A stretch of DNA of 64,000 bases from contig NZ_NASZ01000018.1 of assembly GCF_014596575.1 (NCBI RefSeq), positions 1 to 64,000 of the forward strand, written 5' to 3'. Both the position numbers and the translations under genes were made by a program. How positions within the stretch are numbered: position 1 is the stretch's first letter; each line of letters opens with the position of its first letter. The DNA is from Flavobacterium pokkalii. Its GTDB lineage: Bacteria > Bacteroidota > Bacteroidia > Flavobacteriales > Flavobacteriaceae. Positions 1 to 8,397 of the stretch are shown here, piece by piece. The notes beneath the pieces were generated by a model. The model did no database searches, was not told the origin of the DNA, and worked only from the letters and a program-made list of their open reading frames with translations.

Positions 1-68
1 CAGTTGTAAATCAACGACTAAATATACGAAATAACTTATGTTAAACCAAATATAAAGCACAAAAAAAA

Positions 69-100
69 CCGCCTCAGTTTTGAGACGGCTTCTTTTTTTT
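69..100 (-). terminator. Rho-independent terminator of the ammonium transporter gene
   Basis: The stem pairs CCGCCTCA (69-76) with TGAGACGG (81-88), with T-rich flanks on both sides. The one non-Watson-Crick position is C/A on the plus strand but a G-U wobble in minus-strand RNA. That fits a terminator for the minus-strand gene ending at 121. Confidence 0.8.
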
Positions 101-120
101 GTTTCTATATTAAGAACTTA

Positions 121-1434
121 TTATAAATACTCTCCGTGTTGAGAAATATCCAAACCTAATTCTTCTTTATCTTCTGTAACTCTTAAAGGAGTAATTTTGT
201 TTACAATAAAGAATAATGCATAAGAAGCACAAAATGCAAAAACAGATACGATTACCAATGCTGTAAATTGATTGATAAACAAAGTAGATTCTCCAAAGAT
301 TAATCCTTGATCAGCTACAGCCGAATTTACTTCTTTAGAAGCAAAAACCCCTGTTAACAACATACCTACCATACCTCCAACACCGTGACAGGCAAATACA
401 TCCAAAGCATCGTCAATTTTACCTTTAGGGAATTTACTTACCATAAAGTTACTTACAACACTACTGAACATACCAATGAAGATTCCATGTGGCAAGCTTA
501 CAAAACCGGCTGCCGGTGTAATGGCAACTAAACCTACAACGGTACCAATACAAGCCCCCATAGCAGATAATTTGTGTCCTAAAATTTTATCCATAAACAC
601 CCAGGCCATACCAGCCGCAGCTGCAGCAACAGTAGTAGTTCCTAAAGCCTGAACCGCTAATCCGTTAGCTCCTAAAGCCGAACCAGCATTGAAACCAAAC
701 CATCCAAACCATAATAATCCTGTTCCTAATAAAACGTAAGTAATACGAGCCGGATTTACTTTTTGTACTTTTCTTTTTCCTAAGAACATAGCTCCTGCAA
801 GTGCAGCCCATCCGGCACTCATATGAACCACTGTTCCTCCTGCAAAATCCAAAACTCCCATTTTGAAGAATAATCCATCAGGATGCCAGGTCATGTGACA
901 TAATGGAGCATAAATCACTAAAATGAATAATACCATGAATAACATATATGCCCAAAAACGAATTCTTTCGGCAAAAGCTCCCGTAATTAAAGCCGGGGTA
1001 ATGATGGCAAATTTAGCCTGGAATAAAGCAAACAACATAAATGGAATGGTTCCTGCCAAACTCCATGCTGTATTAGTTCCTACTCCCTGAAAAAACGGAT
1101 AAGTCGTTGGATCCCCAATAATCCCTCCAATGGTAGTACCAAAAGACAAACTAAATCCAACTACAATCCATAATACGGTAACAATTATCATTGCCATGAA
1201 ACTTTGCAACATAGTACTGATAACATTTTTTTTACCTACCATACCTCCGTAAAAGAATCCTAATCCCGGAGTCATAAGTAAAACTAAAGCTGTAGCTACA
1301 ATCATCCAGGCAGTATCTCCTGTATCAAATGCAACAGCTTCTGATGGAACTGGGTTTCCAGTTAAAATAAAACTTGAAAATAGTGTAATGACTAACAACG
1401 CTATCATTATTACACTTAAAGTTACTTTTCTCAT
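121..1434 (-). CDS. amt: Ammonium transporter (Amt/MEP/Rh family)
   Basis: This 437-residue polytopic membrane protein has an N-terminal signal-like helix (about residues 5-25) followed by roughly eleven membrane segments. The family-typical stretch GLGFFYGGMVGKKN lies near residues 57-70. His204 (VVHMSAG) and His350 (FACHGVGG) sit where Amt proteins place the twin pore histidines. The family moves ammonium across the inner membrane. It is transcribed alone: a 258-bp gap separates it from the racemase operon upstream, a perfect TAnnTTTG lies 28 bp before the ATG, and a terminator follows. No GlnK/PII gene is adjacent, although one often accompanies amt. The family call is very secure; the direction of its nitrogen regulation cannot be read from the sequence. 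Confidence 0.96.
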   Translation of the reverse strand: MRKVTLSVIMIALLVITLFSSFILTGNPVPSEAVAFDTGDTAWMIVATALVLLMTPGLGFFYGGMVGKKNVISTMLQSFMAMIIVTVLWIVVGFSLSFGTTIGGIIGDPTTYPFFQGVGTNTAWSLAGTIPFMLFALFQAKFAIITPALITGAFAERIRFWAYMLFMVLFILVIYAPLCHMTWHPDGLFFKMGVLDFAGGTVVHMSAGWAALAGAMFLGKRKVQKVNPARITYVLLGTGLLWFGWFGFNAGSALGANGLAVQALGTTTVAAAAAGMAWVFMDKILGHKLSAMGACIGTVVGLVAITPAAGFVSLPHGIFIGMFSSVVSNFMVSKFPKGKIDDALDVFACHGVGGMVGMLLTGVFASKEVNSAVADQGLIFGESTLFINQFTALVIVSVFAFCASYALFFIVNKITPLRVTEDKEELGLDISQHGEYL

Positions 1435-1461
1435 TGTTTTTTATTTGGTTTAAATTTTCAC

Positions 1462-1469
1462 CAAAAATA
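1462..1469 (-). promoter_or_regulatory. Predicted -7 element of the amt promoter
   Basis: The minus strand reads TATTTTTG, a perfect match to the Bacteroidota -7 consensus TAnnTTTG, 28 bp before the amt ATG. The rest of the 1435-1692 gap contains runs of C (near 1486 and 1501) but no ORF. Confidence 0.5.
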
Positions 1470-1692
1470 TAAAATGAAAACATACCCCTGTAAAAAACAC
1501 CCCCAAAGATGATAATTTTTATTACTTAAACAGTTTGACCCCTTAAATTTTGACAGCATAAACATAAAAAAGACCAAAAAATAACAATTTATTAAATTTC
1601 ACCCCCTAAAAACATGCTCTCATAGCAAAATCTTAAATAAAATTGAAATCCATTTCTTATATCATTTACAATTCTGCAATAAAAAAAGAATT

Positions 1693-2766
1693 TTACCCAA
1701 TCTTTTTTTCGATATAGTCAGAATTTAGCAAATAAAGCGCCCCCATATATCTTAAATTAAAGGATACCAAATCCCCTACTTTGTAATTCCGCTTCGAATT
1801 ACTAATATCAATCACCAACATATCCGAACTGGCATCAATAATAGTAATTCCCTCATCTTCCGGATTTATATACTGCGGTTGCATATCCAACAATCCTACA
1901 TCCAAAATAGCTCTTAAAGAAGTACTTCCCAAATCTTCGGCTTTATCAACAGAAAATGTATGTCCAGCTACATTTTCTCCCAGCTCACCGGTAGGCGTGT
2001 CCGGCTTTTCGGTGATTTCAATAATTTCACTGTAGAGTTTAAAAACATCGTGATGCATTCCCTCTATGGTTTCTCCGTTAAATAAGTCTTTTCCAAAAAA
2101 AAGAGCCTCCCCTATTCTAAAGTGATTCACTGCCATGGGACGGGCATTCTTTAAAATCAACGGCACTGCCACCGAAGTACCGCCGGAAACCCAGGGAATA
2201 TGAATATTGAATTTGGCTTCAATTAATTGCTTGTACAAACTCAACTGAATCAGTTTGTCCTGTGTAGGCATCACTCCGCTCAAACAATTTAAATTTGTCC
2301 CTATACCACGGATTTCAATATTTGGTAAACTAAGTACATTACCATAAAACTCTATCAACTCTTCTCCCATTACACCTTCTCTTAAATCCCCCATTTCAAT
2401 CATAATAATGATATTATGTGTTTTATTTTGCTTTTGGGCTTCTTTAGAAAGCAACTTAATGGTATATATTTCGGTATTAAAACTCACATCGGCATAGCGC
2501 ACGATACTTTCAATACTGCGTTTAGCCGGTGGTTTGATGTAAACTGTTTGAATTTCCGGATCCAATGCTTTTATTTTTCGCAAATTACTCGCTCTGGAAT
2601 CGTGAATTTCCCGAACACCCAACGCTATAATTTCTTTTAAATAAATTTCGTTTCCGCACAACATTTTAGAAACAACTCCCCAATGAATTCCTCTGGGTTT
2701 AAAAATTGAATCTAAAAACTGATAATTTTCCTTTAATTTCTCTCTATATAATTTAATAAATGCCAT
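1693..2766 (-). CDS. Alanine/ornithine racemase-family PLP enzyme
   Basis: This 357-residue fold-type III PLP protein resembles the ornithine racemase (Orr) branch of the alanine racemase superfamily. The presumed Schiff-base lysine is Lys34 in GVVSKMLCG. The conserved GTNLNC and WVSGGTS segments follow, and the latter is the likely phosphate-binding loop. It is the last gene of a five-gene operon: its ATG overlaps the stop of the upstream racemase by one base (TAATG), so translation is probably coupled. The family racemises amino acids such as ornithine or alanine, but the substrate here is not readable from sequence. Two unlike racemases in tandem suggest different substrates or a joint task. 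Cytoplasmic. Confidence 0.8.
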   Translation of the reverse strand: MAFIKLYREKLKENYQFLDSIFKPRGIHWGVVSKMLCGNEIYLKEIIALGVREIHDSRASNLRKIKALDPEIQTVYIKPPAKRSIESIVRYADVSFNTEIYTIKLLSKEAQKQNKTHNIIIMIEMGDLREGVMGEELIEFYGNVLSLPNIEIRGIGTNLNCLSGVMPTQDKLIQLSLYKQLIEAKFNIHIPWVSGGTSVAVPLILKNARPMAVNHFRIGEALFFGKDLFNGETIEGMHHDVFKLYSEIIEITEKPDTPTGELGENVAGHTFSVDKAEDLGSTSLRAILDVGLLDMQPQYINPEDEGITIIDASSDMLVIDISNSKRNYKVGDLVSFNLRYMGALYLLNSDYIEKKIG

Positions 2767-3917
2767 TAGTCTATAATTTTTCTTGGTATTGATTTAGAAA
2801 TTCGGGTTAACAATTCATAATTCAGCTGATTACTGTAATCTCCAAAAGAAGCAATAGAAATCACCCCTTCATTTTGACTTCCTATTAAAACCACTTCTTC
2901 TCCTTTTTTTACTGTTTTAATATCAGTGACATCCACCGCAATCATATTCATATTCACTAATCCAATAACTACACAACGCTGTCCCTGAACAAGTACTCTC
3001 CCGTGATTACTTAACGACCTGCTGTATCCATGCGCATAACCAATAGGAATTATAGCGACTTTCATATCTCTTTTTGCCATAAAACTGGTTCCGTAACCAA
3101 TAAAATTAGTCGTCTTTATTTTTTTGACACTCATGACGACACTCTTCCAGGTAATGACACGGCTCAAAGGATCCAGCTTCATTTTTTTTGCATTCAAATA
3201 AGTGATAAATACTTCCTGACTGGGCCATAAACCGTATTGCATAATACCTATTCGTACCAAATCCATTCGGGTTTCCGGAAACATCACCGAAGCTGCCGAA
3301 CAAGCCGAATGACAGATTTTTGGTTTTAAATCATTTGCTAAGAAGTATTGTTTTATTTCTTTAAAACGTACAATTTGTCTTTCTATTCTGTAATAATTAG
3401 AAATACTTTCGGCTCCGGCATAATGGGTGCACAAACCTTTAAATTCTAAATATTCTTTTTCATTTTTCAAAAGAGAAGCCACAGCAGCTAATTCCGATTT
3501 TTCAAATCCGGTTCGGTTCATTCCGGTTTCTACTTCAATATGAACGATAGCTTTTTTTCGAAGCTTTTTCGCTATTTGACAAGCCTCAGACAATCTTTTC
3601 CTGTCAAAAACAAAAAATTCTATTTCGTTTTCAATAATCCATTCTAAATCTTCTTTTTGCAAAAAACCCATAATTAAAATGGTAATTTTATCATTTAAAA
3701 CCATTTTAATATCTCTGGCTTCACTAACATCAAAAACGGAAAAATGACGAACACCGCAAGCCGAAGCCATTGTAACAAATTCAGGAATTCCATGTCCATA
3801 GGCATTTCCTTTAACAACCGACGAAAAAATGACTTTTTTCCCAAATAGCTGTCTTAAAAAATCGATGTTTTTTTGATAAGCCGAACGACTAAGTTCTATC
3901 AGAGAGTTAGTTTGCAT
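2766..3917 (-). CDS. Alanine racemase-like amino-acid racemase
   Basis: I chose the ATG at 3917 (383 aa). The open frame runs further upstream to 3986, but that part lies deep inside the preceding amidohydrolase gene and encodes no family-like sequence. The PLP lysine is Lys36 in VVKGNAYGHG, the phosphate-contact motif RIGIMQYGLWPS lies near 222-233, and the catalytic tyrosine is Tyr275 in IGYGTSF. All are hallmarks of alanine racemase (fold-type III barrel plus C-terminal beta domain). The substrate-site segment near 321-326 reads VNMNMI, where canonical alanine racemases usually have MD, hinting at a different or broader specificity. It overlaps the upstream gene by 11 bp and the downstream gene by 1 bp. 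It is not next to murF or ddl, which argues against being the cell-wall enzyme. Confidence 0.85.
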   Translation of the reverse strand: MQTNSLIELSRSAYQKNIDFLRQLFGKKVIFSSVVKGNAYGHGIPEFVTMASACGVRHFSVFDVSEARDIKMVLNDKITILIMGFLQKEDLEWIIENEIEFFVFDRKRLSEACQIAKKLRKKAIVHIEVETGMNRTGFEKSELAAVASLLKNEKEYLEFKGLCTHYAGAESISNYYRIERQIVRFKEIKQYFLANDLKPKICHSACSAASVMFPETRMDLVRIGIMQYGLWPSQEVFITYLNAKKMKLDPLSRVITWKSVVMSVKKIKTTNFIGYGTSFMAKRDMKVAIIPIGYAHGYSRSLSNHGRVLVQGQRCVVIGLVNMNMIAVDVTDIKTVKKGEEVVLIGSQNEGVISIASFGDYSNQLNYELLTRISKSIPRKIID

Positions 3918-5061
3918 CTGTAATTTGTTTACTAATTTGATAAAAAAGACGGATTGCTGTTGGCAGAATTTCATCCGGAAAATCATAATCCGGATTGTGA
4001 AGCGCCGGAATATTTAAACCCGCTCCAATTCCGAACAAAGCCCCTTTGTAATTTTGGGTAAATAAGCCAAAGTCCTCTCCCCAACTAAAAGGATTTTCAA
4101 TTTCGTTTAAATCCAATGTTAATTTCTGAGCGGCCTTCAGAATTTCATCTGCAGCTGCTGAATTGTTTTCAGTAGCATGAAAAACCTGAATCCATTTAGT
4201 TTCTATTAAAAGTTGATGTTCACTGGCTATTTTTTGGGCAATCTTTTCTAATAAATGCTCCTTTATTTGCATTTGAGTATCTGTAGTTGTTCTAACCGTA
4301 AAATGAATTTCACCAGCGCCGGCCGAAACACCATAAGCTTTTTTTCCCATTTGAATATAAATAGGTGTAATCAAACAATAGTCTTTCTTACGTATATCCG
4401 ATTGTATTAACTGATGAAAATCATTAATTATTTGGGTAATTGCCAATGCCGGATTAATACCTTTTTCGGGTTCGGCAGCGTGCGAAGTTTTGCCTTTCAA
4501 TTTTATAATAATACTTTGAACCGCACAGCTAAAACTATTATTTTTAACCACTATCTGATGCAATGGAAAACCCGGTAAATTATGCAAGGCAAAAACATAA
4601 TCTGGTTGTATGGCTAAAAAAGCAGACTCCTGAATCACTTTTTGTGCTCCTGTTCCATCTTCTTCAGCGGGTTGAAACAAAAGTATTATAGCGCCTGTTT
4701 CGGGTCTTTTGTAATGCAATTCAATTGCCAAACCACACAAAACTGCCATGTGTCCGTCATGACCACATTTATGCGAAACCGATTGATAATGTGACCGATG
4801 TTCAAAATCATTAATTTCTTCAATTGACAAAGCATCCAGTTCGGCTCTGAACAATACTTTTTTACCTGATTTCCCGGATTTATAAACAGCCGCAACTCCG
4901 TTTCCACCTAAATTTTTAATTAATTCGTCCGGCGGAAATTGTTCTAAAAAAGCACAAATTCTTTGCGCTGTTTGCACTTCTTTACCCGAAACTTCCGGAA
5001 ATTGATGCAACTCTTTGCGAAAGCGAAGCAACGAATTGAGCTGTTTTTTAAAATATTCCAT
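3907..5061 (-). CDS. M20D-family N-acyl-amino-acid amidohydrolase
   Basis: The protein is 384 residues when started at the ATG at 5061; a TTG two codons upstream is also possible. The metal-binding motif HKCGHDGH lies at about residues 97-104 and QPAEEDG near 130-136. These are the signature of M20D amidohydrolases (hippurate hydrolase, N-acyl-L-amino-acid amidohydrolase, IAA-amino-acid hydrolase). The dimerisation-domain motif KTSHAAEP follows near 190. Such enzymes cleave N-acyl groups from amino acids in the cytoplasm. It lies six bases after the GNAT stop and overlaps the racemase by 11 bp, so it belongs to the symporter-to-racemase operon and may supply free amino acids to the racemases. 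The exact substrate is unknown. Confidence 0.88.
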   Translation of the reverse strand: MEYFKKQLNSLLRFRKELHQFPEVSGKEVQTAQRICAFLEQFPPDELIKNLGGNGVAAVYKSGKSGKKVLFRAELDALSIEEINDFEHRSHYQSVSHKCGHDGHMAVLCGLAIELHYKRPETGAIILLFQPAEEDGTGAQKVIQESAFLAIQPDYVFALHNLPGFPLHQIVVKNNSFSCAVQSIIIKLKGKTSHAAEPEKGINPALAITQIINDFHQLIQSDIRKKDYCLITPIYIQMGKKAYGVSAGAGEIHFTVRTTTDTQMQIKEHLLEKIAQKIASEHQLLIETKWIQVFHATENNSAAADEILKAAQKLTLDLNEIENPFSWGEDFGLFTQNYKGALFGIGAGLNIPALHNPDYDFPDEILPTAIRLFYQISKQITDAN

Positions 5062-5067
5062 TTGCAA

Positions 5068-5502
5068 CTATTTTATCAGACGCATTTCTAAATATTTATT
5101 AGTAAAACCTAGTTTTTCGTATAATTTTCTGGCGGGATTTTCAGGTTCTACATGCAGGGCAATATCGCCATCTGCAATTGAAATTGCTTTTTCCATCAGG
5201 CTTTTTCCATATCCTTTTCCACGTTGGCTGTTATCAACTGCGATGTAAACCAATATATTTTCCGGAATAAAACCTTTCATCCCGGTATTATTCAAAATTA
5301 CAACCCCTACAATGGCATCATTATCAATTCCTACGATAATATTTCCACCTTTTTGGGGATTCATTACATAAGCAATACACTTCAAAATATCTTCAATCTT
5401 ATCGCCGTATTGCTCCAAATGTGTATATAAAAATTCGGCAATTATCTGATTAGAATAGGTTTTATCTTCACCTGTTGTTGTATTAATTAACTTGAAATTC
5501 AT
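5068..5502 (-). CDS. GNAT-family N-acetyltransferase
   Basis: This 144-residue single-domain protein carries the acetyl-CoA loop RGKGYGKSLM (from about residue 94), followed by the C-terminal ARKLYEKLGF stretch typical of GNAT acetyltransferases. The family transfers acetyl from acetyl-CoA to amines. The first 20 bases of the gene overlap the 3' end of the symporter gene, and it ends six bases before the amidohydrolase ATG, so it is an inner gene of the operon. An acetyltransferase next to an N-acyl amidohydrolase suggests opposed N-acylation and deacylation of one substrate class. That is inference; the acceptor cannot be read from sequence. Confidence 0.85.
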   Translation of the reverse strand: MNFKLINTTTGEDKTYSNQIIAEFLYTHLEQYGDKIEDILKCIAYVMNPQKGGNIIVGIDNDAIVGVVILNNTGMKGFIPENILVYIAVDNSQRGKGYGKSLMEKAISIADGDIALHVEPENPARKLYEKLGFTNKYLEMRLIK

Positions 5503-6952
5503 TTTTTAATTGTTTTTTATGATGATACATTGAAATTGTAATAAACAGAATAAGTGAAAGACTTATTCCATAAATATTAGCATCTAAATTTTCTGAAAGT
5601 TGTATGCCAAATGGCAACTTATTTTGGGTAAGAATCAGCAAAATGGTAGTTCCTCCTCCCAGCAACATACTCCAAAAAGCTGCAATAGAATGACTTTTTT
5701 TCCAAAACAAAGCTCCCAAAACGGGTATAAACAATCCTGAAACCATAAACGCATAGGAATAAAGCATTAGTTCTAAAACGTTTTGCATTTGCGAAGCCAA
5801 AAAAATGGCAAATATTCCCACCAGCAGTGTTACAATTTGCGAAAGCTGTAATTCTCTTTTATGAGTCAATTTGTTTTTAGCAAATTTGCTTACAATATCA
5901 GTAACTATATTTCCGGAAGCAGCCATTAAACAACTATCTGCTGTAGAAAGAATGGCCGAAAAATAAGAAGATAACATCAATCCCATTAATCCGACAGGTA
6001 AAATAGTGGCCAATAAAACCGGTAATCCCATTTCACTATCCATTGAAGCAGCATCTGTAATTCCGGCAAACATTCCCTGATTGGCCGCAACTTTAGCCAG
6101 CATCCCTAAAATAACGCCCATAAAAGCCATTATTGGCCATTCAAAAACACCTGCAATCAACCAGGCTTTCTTAGCTTCTTTTTCTCCTTTACTGGCGTAA
6201 ATTCGTTGGTACAATGTCATTCCTACAAACCAAATGGGAATTATCGTTACCGACCAATTAATAATTTGATAAACAGAAACATTGGTGAGTGATAAATATT
6301 CAGCAGACAAAGCGTTTTTTATGGCTCCATATCCTCCTACGGCATGATAAGCTACCGGAATTCCAATAAAAACCAAACCGAAAATCAAGACCAACCACTG
6401 AATCGTATCGGTATAAATTACTGCTTTTAATCCTCCAATTGAGGTATAAGCCACCGCAATTACCCCCATAACAATCAAAGCTGTTTGAATATCCAACCCT
6501 TTAATGGTTGCCGAAGCTAATTTGGCACCGGCCAAAACCTGAGAACTGGTAAATCCTATATAACCAATGGCTGAAATAATACCGGCTAGAAAAGCTACTT
6601 TTCCATTATAAAAGTGACTAAAAACCTGAGGAAAAGTGAAAAATTTATGTTTATGTCCCAATCGACTAATGGTTGGAATCAAAAAAACAGCACTTAACCA
6701 GGCTCCTAAAACTCCGGTAAACAACATCCAGGAACCCGATAATCCCATCGTAAAACCCAAACCTCCCAAACCGATAGAAAATCCGCCTCCAACATCAGTA
6801 GCAACCACCGACAAACCAATGTGCCAGGCATTCATGCTTCTACCGCTTACATAAAAATCTTCTGCTGTTTCATTTTTTTTAAAAAAATAGAGTCCTACGC
6901 CGAGCATTAGCAGCATATAGACAAAAAAAATTGCATAATCAATGATGTGCAT
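5483..6952 (-). CDS. Sodium:solute symporter (SSS family)
   Basis: This 489-residue membrane protein has about 13 hydrophobic segments. It opens with the family-typical FFKKNETAEDFYVSGRSM stretch after helix 1 and has GGFSIGLGG near residue 56. This places it in the SSS/SLC5 family, which couples uptake of sugars, amino acids, proline, pantothenate or other solutes to sodium. It is the first gene of a compact minus-strand operon with a GNAT enzyme, an amidohydrolase and two racemases, so an amino acid, N-acyl amino acid or small peptide is the likely cargo. A 20-bp palindrome and a perfect -7 motif lie in its 5' region. Specificity within SSS cannot be assigned by eye. Confidence 0.9.
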   Translation of the reverse strand: MHIIDYAIFFVYMLLMLGVGLYFFKKNETAEDFYVSGRSMNAWHIGLSVVATDVGGGFSIGLGGLGFTMGLSGSWMLFTGVLGAWLSAVFLIPTISRLGHKHKFFTFPQVFSHFYNGKVAFLAGIISAIGYIGFTSSQVLAGAKLASATIKGLDIQTALIVMGVIAVAYTSIGGLKAVIYTDTIQWLVLIFGLVFIGIPVAYHAVGGYGAIKNALSAEYLSLTNVSVYQIINWSVTIIPIWFVGMTLYQRIYASKGEKEAKKAWLIAGVFEWPIMAFMGVILGMLAKVAANQGMFAGITDAASMDSEMGLPVLLATILPVGLMGLMLSSYFSAILSTADSCLMAASGNIVTDIVSKFAKNKLTHKRELQLSQIVTLLVGIFAIFLASQMQNVLELMLYSYAFMVSGLFIPVLGALFWKKSHSIAAFWSMLLGGGTTILLILTQNKLPFGIQLSENLDANIYGISLSLILFITISMYHHKKQLKNEFQVN

Positions 6953-7052
6953 TTTCTTTTAATTATTACGATTATTTTAAAGCCCGATAATGGAATTCTT
7001 CCAAGAGACTAAAGATGCAGCTAACTGCAAAAAAGAATTATTTTGTAACAAC

Positions 7053-7072
7053 GATTTCAAGAATTTGAAATC
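7053..7072. promoter_or_regulatory. 20-bp palindrome, possible operator of the racemase operon
   Basis: GATTTCAA, a four-base GAAT loop and TTGAAATC form a perfect 8-bp dyad. It lies about 100 bp before the symporter start and downstream of its predicted -7 element, a position suited to a repressor site or leader hairpin. No regulator gene is adjacent. Confidence 0.3.
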
Positions 7073-7139
7073 AGAAAAAGGGAAGTAAAAAAATGACTTA
7101 TTTCTACTATTAAACCCCGAAAAAACAAACAAATACTCG

Positions 7140-7147
7140 CAAATATA
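7140..7147 (-). promoter_or_regulatory. Predicted -7 element of the symporter operon
   Basis: The minus strand reads TATATTTG, a perfect TAnnTTTG match, 188 bp before the symporter ATG. If used, it gives a long leader containing the 7053-7072 palindrome. Confidence 0.35.
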
Positions 7148-7371
7148 TAAAAAAACAGCCTAAAACAGATGTTTTTTTTCAAAAAACACAGTTTATTAAA
7201 TCTTAGCTGTCCAAATTCTGAGTATAAAATTCAGATTGAAGAATCTAAATTATTTTCATTTTAGAAAATTATCAAAAAGAGTATATTGTCAAAAAAATAA
7301 TACAATAAAAATTTAATTATTAACAAAATTTAATTATTTTTAATTTTAGACTTATTAAACTAAAATACACA

Positions 7372-8352
7372 ATGAAAAAAGCGCCTACGATAAAATGGGG
7401 AATAATAGGATTAGGCAGAATTGCACATCAATTTGCTAAAGAATTGCAATTAGTCAATGGAACAGAACTTGTTGCAGTTGCGTCAAGAAGTAAAGAAAAT
7501 GCTGAAAGTTTTGCAAAAATTTATCATTGTCCAAAAGCATATGATTCCTATGAAGCTATTCTAAACGACGATACTATTGATATCATATATATTGCTACTC
7601 CTCATGATTCGCATGCTACTTTAACAATGCAGGCACTAGAAAAAAACAAACATGTATTGTGTGAAAAACCCATTGCTTTGAATTATTCTGACGCCGAAAA
7701 AATGATTGCTGCTTCGAAAAAAAACAAAAAATTTTTTATGGAAGCATTTTGGACCCGATTCAACCCTTCATTTAAGGAAACTCTATCTAAGATAAAACAA
7801 GGTGAGCTTGGAAAAGTGCAATATATTAATGCTGACTTTGCTTTTGTAGGGAACGAAAATGAAAAGAACAGGTTGTTTGATTTAAAACTGGGAGGTGGTG
7901 CGTTGATGGATATAGGGGTTTATCCACTATTTTTAGCCTACACAATTTTAGGTATTCCTGAAAAAATTGATGCAAAATCTATTTTTCATACTAGCGGGGT
8001 TGACAAACAAACCGCTATGATTTTACAATACCCTGATGCACAAGCTATATTGTATGCAGGAATTAACACTACTTCAGAAATGAAGGCCACCATAAGCGGT
8101 ACTGAAGGCAGGATCAATTTGAATCCTACCTGGCATATGGCAGAATCCTATACTGTGATAAAAGATAATATGGAAATAAAATACGATTTCCCTACCAAAG
8201 GTATGGGCTACACGTATGAAATTGAAGAATGTCATCAATGCATTCAAAATAAAGCCATTGAAAGCCAACTTTGGTCACACAAAAACAGCTTGGAACTCAT
8301 CAAAATTGTTGATGAAATCAAAAAAATAATTGGATTAGACTTTTCGATCTAA
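7372..8352 (+). CDS. Gfo/Idh/MocA-family NAD(P)-dependent oxidoreductase
   Basis: This 326-residue protein has an N-terminal Rossmann motif (GIIGLGRIAHQF, residues 10-21) and the family-defining CEKP motif with Lys99. A C-terminal alpha/beta substrate domain contains the GGGALMDIGVYP segment typical of the family. Members oxidise or reduce sugars, inositols and related polyols, or act on trans-dihydrodiols. It stands alone between divergent and unrelated genes, so context gives no substrate. It ends 45 bp before the ComM-like gene and may be co-transcribed with it, though no functional link is known. Confidence 0.9.
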   Translation: MKKAPTIKWGIIGLGRIAHQFAKELQLVNGTELVAVASRSKENAESFAKIYHCPKAYDSYEAILNDDTIDIIYIATPHDSHATLTMQALEKNKHVLCEKPIALNYSDAEKMIAASKKNKKFFMEAFWTRFNPSFKETLSKIKQGELGKVQYINADFAFVGNENEKNRLFDLKLGGGALMDIGVYPLFLAYTILGIPEKIDAKSIFHTSGVDKQTAMILQYPDAQAILYAGINTTSEMKATISGTEGRINLNPTWHMAESYTVIKDNMEIKYDFPTKGMGYTYEIEECHQCIQNKAIESQLWSHKNSLELIKIVDEIKKIIGLDFSI

Positions 8353-8397
8353 TTATTAAAGTAATCTATCTATTGTGCAATTGAAACTAAATTTCTC

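Larger units (their letters stand above)
6953..7371. other. Intergenic region with divergent promoters, no gene
   Basis: This 419-bp AT-rich gap separates the divergent symporter operon and the Gfo/Idh/MocA gene. No ORF of note is present. It holds a perfect inverted repeat at 7053-7072 and a -7-like TATATTTG on the minus strand at 7140-7147. For the plus-strand gene the best -7-like string is TAATTTTAG at about 7338-7346. Confidence 0.5.

Noticed and set aside
3918..3986. Longer N-terminus for the alanine-racemase-like gene
   Set aside because: The extra 23 codons lie inside the amidohydrolase gene and encode a basic stretch not seen in the family; the ATG at 3917 gives the usual start just before the first family-like residues.
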